Shown: one piece after another, positions 57,481-64,000 of the stretch | Layout of the letters: every line of letters starts with the position of its first letter | How positions within the stretch are numbered: the first letter of the stretch is position 1 | Program-made: the position numbers and the translations under genes | Origin: Schistocephalus solidus | Taxonomy: Eukaryota; Platyhelminthes; Cestoda; Diphyllobothriidea; Diphyllobothriidae | Direction of reading: 5' to 3' | DNA: 64,000 nucleotides | Assembly (NCBI GenBank): GCA_017591395.1 | Contig: WEDG01003240.1 | Span: forward strand, 1-64,000 | The notes under the pieces: model-generated | Seen by the model: only the letters and a program-made list of their open reading frames with translations | The model's database searches: none | Told to the model about the DNA's origin: nothing

Positions 57481-59284
57481 GGATGGGACCTAATTCAATC
57501 GATGTTTCCGTTAAGAGCCCTGCGCCTAAACACCGAGACTTGCGTCAGTGATAGTTGATTGGCTTGTGCCCCCCGCTTCCCCTATAAGTGTCTTTTTTTA
57601 ATTGCTGCGGTTACTTCTGCCGATGGACTCCTGCAGAAATTTGAAAGCTCCGAACAATAAACAAATTGTCTTGGTAAACCAACAGACTTCGCGTTTCCGT
57701 ACGTTTATGCTTTCTAGGCGTTTGATGAAATAGTCATCAATGTTCATATGAATGAATGTTTTTATTATAATTATAAATTTGGTCAGATTAATTAATCCTG
57801 CCACAACGCTATAGATTAACCTGCTTGATGTTTCCCTTTTGACGAATTTGTATCTGTTAGTTTTGCTTCTTTGCATTTAATGTCCACTATGCTTACACCG
57901 AATAGCTCTTTCGGATGCACAATAATTGTCTGGTACCTGTCTTAGTCTGCCGAAACAAACCAAACCGAAACCAAAGGCATTTAACCACTCATAGTGTTAA
58001 TGAAATAACCGTTCTGTAATTGAACATCACGTACCTTATATACATATACTGCAGATTTTCTAACTCATGAAATGTAGGGATTAACATTTGAGGTGGAAGT
58101 ATCGCACACACTACATAGCATTATTTTTGTTCGTTAAATTGAATTGATGCGCAGAAAGCTGTTCATTAACGAGTTCACTTCAAGTCTGTTTATTTAAAGT
58201 AAAACGGGGCCAAACAGGGCCAAATTGGAGTTTTTTGCTCTCCAGAAATTTCCTGCGCTACTCAAATATCCTAATCAAAACAGTTTCTTTCTATGCATTG
58301 TACTGTAAACGGACATTCATATAAGATGACAAACGTTTCAATATCTATTTTGAGAGAACGGAAAATTAGTCAGGTATCAGAAATAACCCTTTTCCAGGAA
58401 ATCAAGGACAGATTCAGTTCAAAAAATTCAGTTTTGCATATTAATGAGGTTTTGTGTATAAAAATAATTAATAAACGTGTTTGGCTGCAATTTGTTCTAC
58501 TTTACTGATAATCAGAACCTTAAGTACGATTATATACATACTTTGAAGCAAAGAAGTAATTTTGGAAAGCAATAAGAAACTTCATAAAGTATATTTTCCC
58601 CAGTTCATCATCAGACTTGTGGTAAGTAGGCAAAAAAACAGTTTAAATTTAAAACGTGCCGGTAAAATCGATATTGCTGAAGCAGTCCTGCCTATAGCTG
58701 TCATTGTAGGGGGACGGCTCATCCGGATTGGCTGCGGTTTTTTTCACATTTACTTGAGATTCTTGGACACGGCATCCAATTCGATGTGCCGATTGATGCA
58801 TGAATCATCAGTGTGAATTAGCTCTACGCATTCCCGGCCTTTGATCGTGAAACTTCCATCCACAAAACATCGCATCTGGTATTTTATTAATTTTCCTTTA
58901 AACATATGCAGTATTATTCACCTCTGGTGCAAATATACTTTCAGAGCTATAGCATCCTTACACAACTGCGCAGAGACTTGTGTGATTTTCCTTACACAAA
59001 ATGTAAACTATGTGTGGTTTTCGGTTGTTTGAACTTAAATGTAACGGCCAGTAGTGTTCAAAAGTATAGTTAATTTTCGGACTGTTTCTAAGACATGAAA
59101 GAATATGATCAAACATGTTTTTATAAAATGTATTTCTTTTAATAAAAGCCGCAAAAATCTGTGAGAAAAATAAAAATATATACATATATTTATGGAAGAA
59201 GAAGAAAAGGGTATCTCTAAGGTTGAAGATCGCCCTGTCTATTCCTTCCATTTCAACACCTGGGGTCCGTACCTTCTCCTATAT
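57481..59284. other. AT-rich intergenic
   Basis: Only short unrecognised frames (58,293-58,508, 58,562-58,816 and others). No repeat of the main families. Confidence 0.45.
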
Positions 59285-59835
59285 GGGTAAGTTCCACCTA
59301 AAATTGTTAACATTTCCGATCGAAACCGATAAAATAATGAGCACGTGGCCTTGTGTCTAGAACATTGGAATTCTCACCAACAGCTCGCAAGTTCAAGTTT
59401 CGGGCACCGCAGCACCTGGAGTTGGATATGGCTGGCTGATGACGGCTAATAAGCTAGAAATGACCATTCCGGTTTCCCTTGCCTTTGTCGGTCATGTTAT
59501 TCTGCCTGTATCATTAGTCACCATGCGGCTGCTAACGTGGCTCATGAGTGAACTTCCAGGCACACGGGGACGAGCAAGCCCTGTTACGGATCGGTGAGTG
59601 CCTATCTTCCATTTTTAACATTCCCGATCGAAACCGACACGACAACGAGCTCGTAATGCAATGGAGAGAGCGTTTGACTTCTAACCAATAGATCGCGCAT
59701 TCAAGCCTCGTTCGCCGCAGCATCTGAGGTTAGATATGGCTGACTGGTGATGGCTACTAAGCCAGAAATTGCCATTCCGTTCTCCCTTGTTTTTGTCAGT
59801 CATGTTATTTTGCATTTATATATATATATATATAA
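59285..59835 (+). mobile_element. Tandem SINE dimer with TA tail
   Basis: Two successive plus-strand units, about 59,285-59,515 and 59,516-59,835, each contain 'cattcccgatcgaaaccga'-type lead, a tRNA-like head, the 'ggctgatgacggctaataag' core and 'ttgtcggtcatgttattctg'. The second unit has the upstream 'catgcggctgctaac' block and ends in (TA)n at 59,817-59,834. Confidence 0.8.
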
Positions 59836-60735
59836 GGCAAACAAGTGCATGACACTCACGTATGTGGCTAGGAATGCACTCGATGCCATTCTGTCTACCC
59901 ACCCGCCAGCTAGCCACTTGCGATAAACGAACTTTGTGTCATAAGACACGTGCTACATAAAATGCACACGTATGTTGCTAACGTTACAACAAGCAAGACG
60001 AAGACAGCTGTTTCACAGTTGTTACCGATCATCAGTCTGTCATATAACTTGTGTAGTTATGTATATACAAGTCAAAGAAGTGCTCGAAACTCACGGATGT
60101 GCTCCAGGAGTTGCAGCTATGTTAACATGAGCACATGGCCAATCGAAATCTACATACAACTCTAAGATCAGCAAATATACAAATATACGCAGATACATAT
60201 TATAGTGCATTAAAAAACCGCAAAAATACTGAAAGTAGTATAGTTGCCTGCCACCAGAATTTGATAGCATACTGGCTTTGACAACGTCAAATTAATAACA
60301 GCAATAAACATGCCACTTTACTTGAATTAAATGTTTATTTCTATCAAAAAGTTTACGCTGCATAATATATAGCAGATAAACGGTTTTGAAAATAAAATTA
60401 ATTTCATAGCTTTGAGTCATTTCACAATGCATTTATCAAGTGTGAAAACATACCAAGGATACACATTGTGCTAAGAATGGTAGCCTTGTACCATGTTTCA
60501 CATTTCAGATACCACCAAAAAAGTTTAAGCATCTGCCTAATATCTGAGGCTTTTTAATGAGGATATGAGATATTTACCATTTTCAAGCAATTATTGTTTT
60601 TGTTATTATAATTGTATTGCATCGACCCATATAACCAATACATACACATATTATTAACTAAGGGTTGATAGGTTGAATAATTATCGATTTATATTCAAGA
60701 AAGCATTCTGAGTTCCGAAAGCCGCAATGAATGTC
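59836..60735. other. AT-rich intergenic
   Basis: No supported gene. It ends at the 5' truncation point of the LINE. Confidence 0.5.
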
Positions 60736-60824
60736 ATAGTTTCCGACTACACCTTCTCCTGGAGCGGCTGGCCAAAGGCAGAGCAACCGACGCTGGTGTT
60801 GCCTTTGGCATCCGAAACGACATC

Positions 60825-61493
60825 GTGGGACGTCTGCCCTGTCTGCCGCAGGGTAACAATGATCGCCTGATGATCCTCCGCTTGCCTCTTCGGGGAGACC
60901 AGTTTGCCACAATCATAAGCGCCTACGCTCCCCCAATGATGAGCTCTGATGTGGTGAAGGAAACATTCTACGAGGACTTGCATGCCCTGCAAGCGACTGT
61001 GCCGAAGGTGGACAAGTTAATTGTCCTTGGTGACTTCAATGCCTGCGTCGGGACGGACCACGCTGCCTGGCAGGGAGTGCTGGGTCTCCACGGTCTCGGT
61101 AGCTGTAACGATAACGGCCTCCTTTTTCTGCGCAAGTGTGTGGAACACCGTCTCCTGCTGATCAACACCTTTTTCCACTTTCCGACGAGGGAGAAGGCCA
61201 CGTGGATGCCCCATCGGTCACGGCGCTGGCAGCTGCTGGACTATGTTCTCGTCCGGAGGCGAGATCGACAGGACATGCTGGTAATTAAAGCAATCCACGA
61301 TGCCGATGGTTGGAGAGATCACCGCCTCATAATCTCCCAGACGAGGCTCCAAATTCAACGCCGACGAAGGCCCCAAGGTATGAGGCCACCATGTAAGGTA
61401 AATGCTCTTTTATTAAAGTTTGCCTGCTTACACTTTGGATTTCAGCAACCAAATAACCGAGAAACTGAAGGACCTGCATGCTCCAGAAGATAA
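60825..61493 (+). pseudogene. LINE endonuclease fragment
   Basis: A 222-codon open stretch of the endonuclease/exonuclease/phosphatase fold. It keeps [10 protein letters not shown] and the DGWRDHRL motif, with the terminal catalytic Asp-His pair, but lacks the N-terminal Asn and Glu motifs. The reading frame slips near 61,445. Confidence 0.8.
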
Positions 61494-61794
61494 TGCTACC
61501 GTGGAGACACGATGAAGTCAACTGTGAAATGTTATCCAGTCCACATTCCTCGAAGTCCTCGGACGCGCACGCCGTCAACGCCAGGACTGGTCTGACGACA
61601 ATGTAGCCAACATCAGCAACTTACTCGCGGAGAAGAATTGACTACACAAAGCCTACCTGGACCTTTGGACTGACGCAACCAAAGAAGCCTTCTTTAGATG
61701 CCGGTGCCTTGTAAAGCAACGGCTGCGGGAGATGCAGGATGCCTGGAAGATCCGAAAGGCTAAGGAAATCCAGGGGTATGCTGACTGCAATTAA

Positions 61795-62857
61795 ATGAAA
61801 AACATTTTCAAAGCAATCAAGGCTATCTCTGGATCGTTTGTCAAGGGGACTGCACCGCTGCTCAGCTCTGACGGCACAACACTGCTGACAGAGAAATCAC
61901 AAATTCTGAAGCGCTGGGTCGAGCACTTCAGAAGTGTCCTTAATTGCTCATCAGCCGACTCTGATGCTTCCATTTACCGGCTCACTCAAGTGGACATGAA
62001 CAATGATCTGGATCTGCCGCTTTCCCTACCAGAAACCATCCAGGCCATGCAGCAGATTTCCAGCGGTAAAGCACCGGGTTCCTACGCAATCCCACCGGAA
62101 GTCTACAAGTACGGTCGGCCCCGGCTGATGGCAGAACTCACAACACTCTTCTAGGAGATTTGGCGCCAGGGACAAGTTACTCAGGATTTCAAAGACGCGA
62201 ACAACGCCCATCTCTACAAACGGAAGGGGAACCGGCAATTCTGTGATAATCCCAGAGGCATCTCGTTGCTCAACATCGCCGGGAAGATCTTCGCTCATAT
62301 CTTTATAAATTGTCTGAACGGTAACCTAGAGCAGGGCCTGCTCCCGGAAATCCAATGTGGGTTTCGCCGACACCGCGGAACAACCGATATGATCTCTGCC
62401 ACCCGCCAGCTACAAGAGAAGTGCCAGGAGATGCGAACTCACCTATACACAACCTTTAGTGGATCTGAAGAAAGCCTTTGACATAGTAAATTATGACGGA
62501 ATGTGGAATGTCATGCAGATATTTGGCTGTCGTGAGCGGTTTACGCACATTGTGCGTCAGCTATGTGACGGGATGACAACGCGCGTCACTGACAATGGGA
62601 CGGTATCTGAAGCATTCGCAGTGACCAAAGGAGTGAAACAGAGCTGCGTTTTTGCTCCCACGCTGTTCAATCTCATGTTCTTGGTTATGCTGATGAACGC
62701 CTACCGTGATAAGCAGCCTGGTATCCGCATCGCCTACAGAACTGACGGGCACCTTCTAAACAGTCGGCGTATGCTGGTCTCAACGCGCGTGTCTGCCGCT
62801 ACAGTAAATGACTTGCTCTTCGCGGACGACTGCGCCCTTAACACCGTGACGGAGTAG
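61795..62857 (+). pseudogene. LINE reverse transcriptase fragments
   Basis: Three consecutive frames (61,795-62,154, about 62,155-62,460 and 62,459-62,857) together cover RT motifs from the fingers to the FADD box. A TAG interrupts at 62,152 and a one-base insertion lies in front of motif A near 62,455. Confidence 0.82.
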
Positions 62858-64000
62858 GACATGCAAAGAAGCATGGACCTCTAAGCCGCAGGCTGCGCCG
62901 ATTTTGGATTAACAATCAGTACAGTCAAAACGGTTGTCATGCAGCAGCCGCCACCCAGCGCGGAATACAATCCTCCCCGAATCAATGTCAACGGTGCCGA
63001 ACCCAAAACGTGGAAACGTTCGCTTATATAGGAAGCACGCTTTCACGCAAAACGAGAATCGATGTCGAGGTTGTCCAATGGATCTCCAAAGCTAGTCAGG
63101 CATTCGGCCGGCTTTAGGCCTCCGTGTGGAATCACCACTGTATTCACCTGAACACCAAACTGAAGATGAACAAGGCCGTCGTCTTGACTACACTCCTTTA
63201 CGGAGCGGAGACCTGGACCGTCTACTCGAACCAAGCCAGGAAGCTAAATCACTTCCATCTAAGCTGCCTCCGCAGAATACTGAAGCTGAGATGGCAAGAC
63301 AGGATCCCGGACACGGAAGTCCTGGAACAGACCGGAATCCTCAGCGTTCACGCCAACCTGAGGCAGATGCAACTGCGATTGAGCGGCCACCAGGTAAGAA
63401 TGGACGACGAGCGACTACCCAAACGACTTTTCTACGGAGATCTCGCTAAGGGTTCTTGCCGAAAAGGAGGTAAAAAACGACGCTACAAGAACACTTTGAA
63501 GAAATCACTGAAGAATCTGCAAATAAACCCAGTGACCTGAGAGCACCTCGCCCAAGATAAGCCGGCATGGAGAAGATCTTTGAAGACTGGTTCAGCAATC
63601 TATGAGGCCAACCGGATCGCCGCCACCAAGGCCAAAAGAGCGGCACGATAGTCACCAGTGCCCCGGACCAACTTTGTTGATGCCGAGGCCCTGCCAACAT
63701 GCCCGGGCTGTCAAACGCATCTTCCGCGCGCGAATCGGCCTGGTTGGACATCTTCGGACGCAATGCACCAACAATCCGACAATTCCAGCTTCTATGTTAA
63801 ATTCTGCCAACCCTCCTTTAGCCTGCCCCACCCTCACTCCTGGCATTAATTCCATTACTCCCACCATAATAGAGACCACATCCCTCTAATTATTGCCTGT
63901 TACCCCCACCACCGCAACCACCACCGCCTTCGCTTTCACTACCACCACCACTACCACCAACAGCGATGGGGACTCTCTCCTAAACTGTCAAAAATTCGAC

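Larger units (their letters stand above)
60740..64000 (+). mobile_element. 5'-truncated LINE (RTE/jockey type), decayed, runs off the window
   Basis: Parts in order: the apurinic endonuclease without its first third (SWSGWP near 60,755; [16 protein letters not shown] about 61,024-61,070; [10 protein letters not shown] about 61,300), a linker, then RT from about 61,795 (SSGKAPGSYAIPPEVYK; GISLLNIAGKIFAH; LKKAFDIVNYDG as motif A; FADD at about 62,820 as the catalytic box). A thumb region follows ([32 protein letters not shown]), and at about 63,690-63,780 a zinc-finger tail (FRARIGLVGHLRTQC). Stops at 62,154, 62,857 and 63,540 and shifts near 61,445, 62,455 and 63,000 kill it. Such elements copy themselves by target-primed reverse transcription. 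Exact clade assignment needs a tree. Confidence 0.88.

Noticed and set aside
60658..61214. Minus-strand frames of 60-84 codons opposite the LINE endonuclease
   Set aside because: They are antisense shadows; the plus strand carries the recognised endonuclease motifs.
61393..61445. An intron-like GT...TTTCAG segment within the LINE
   Set aside because: It aligns with coding sequence expected in this LINE family; the break is better explained by a frameshift near 61,445.

Overview
The window looks like nuclear DNA of a parasitic flatworm, most likely a diphyllobothriidean tapeworm (Spirometra, Schistocephalus or Dibothriocephalus type). This rests on recognition, not on a search. Introns are large and AT-rich, genes are few, and the repeats are the kind I associate with that group: an RTE/jockey-type LINE with a C-terminal zinc-finger tail, Penelope-like elements (PLEs) with GIY-YIG ends and pseudo-LTRs, and a tRNA-headed SINE in many copies. 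No bacterial, viral or CRISPR feature was seen.

Four host gene models can be supported. (1) 2,726-5,142 (+) is a three-exon ankyrin-repeat gene resembling ANKRD16; all its exons join in phase. (2) 11,967 to about 32,041 (+) is a tetraspanin gene of about 20 kb. Six exons are well supported: N-terminus and start of TM1, rest of TM1 to TM2, TM3, start of EC2, the CCG and PxSCC motifs, and late EC2 to TM4. The last exon is uncertain, and exon 5 carries a one-base frameshift. (3) 44,516-48,185 (+) is an apparently intronless mucin-like type I membrane protein of about 1,220 residues. It has a signal peptide, a long Ser/Thr/Pro/Val ectodomain, one membrane helix and a basic, then acidic, tail. It is split by a one-base frameshift in a G6 run. 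(4) 34,525-35,178 (-) is a tentative two-exon gene of unknown function.

Most of the rest is repeats. The tetraspanin introns hold two PLE remnants, a TAC microsatellite of about 730 bp, several SINE copies (one pair a palindrome flanked by TA repeats) and an array of a roughly 300-400 bp repeat called family C here. Decayed LINE pieces lie at 7.7-8.4, 9.5-10.9, 52.1-52.6 and 55.3-56.0 kb. The largest is a 5'-truncated LINE from about 60.74 kb to the window end, with endonuclease, reverse transcriptase (FADD box) and zinc-finger parts broken by stops and frameshifts. The PLE pseudo-LTRs contain a hammerhead-ribozyme-like core; this and the inverted pseudo-LTR copies upstream of two PLE remnants are the most interesting non-coding signals. 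The genes show no sign of working together as a pathway.
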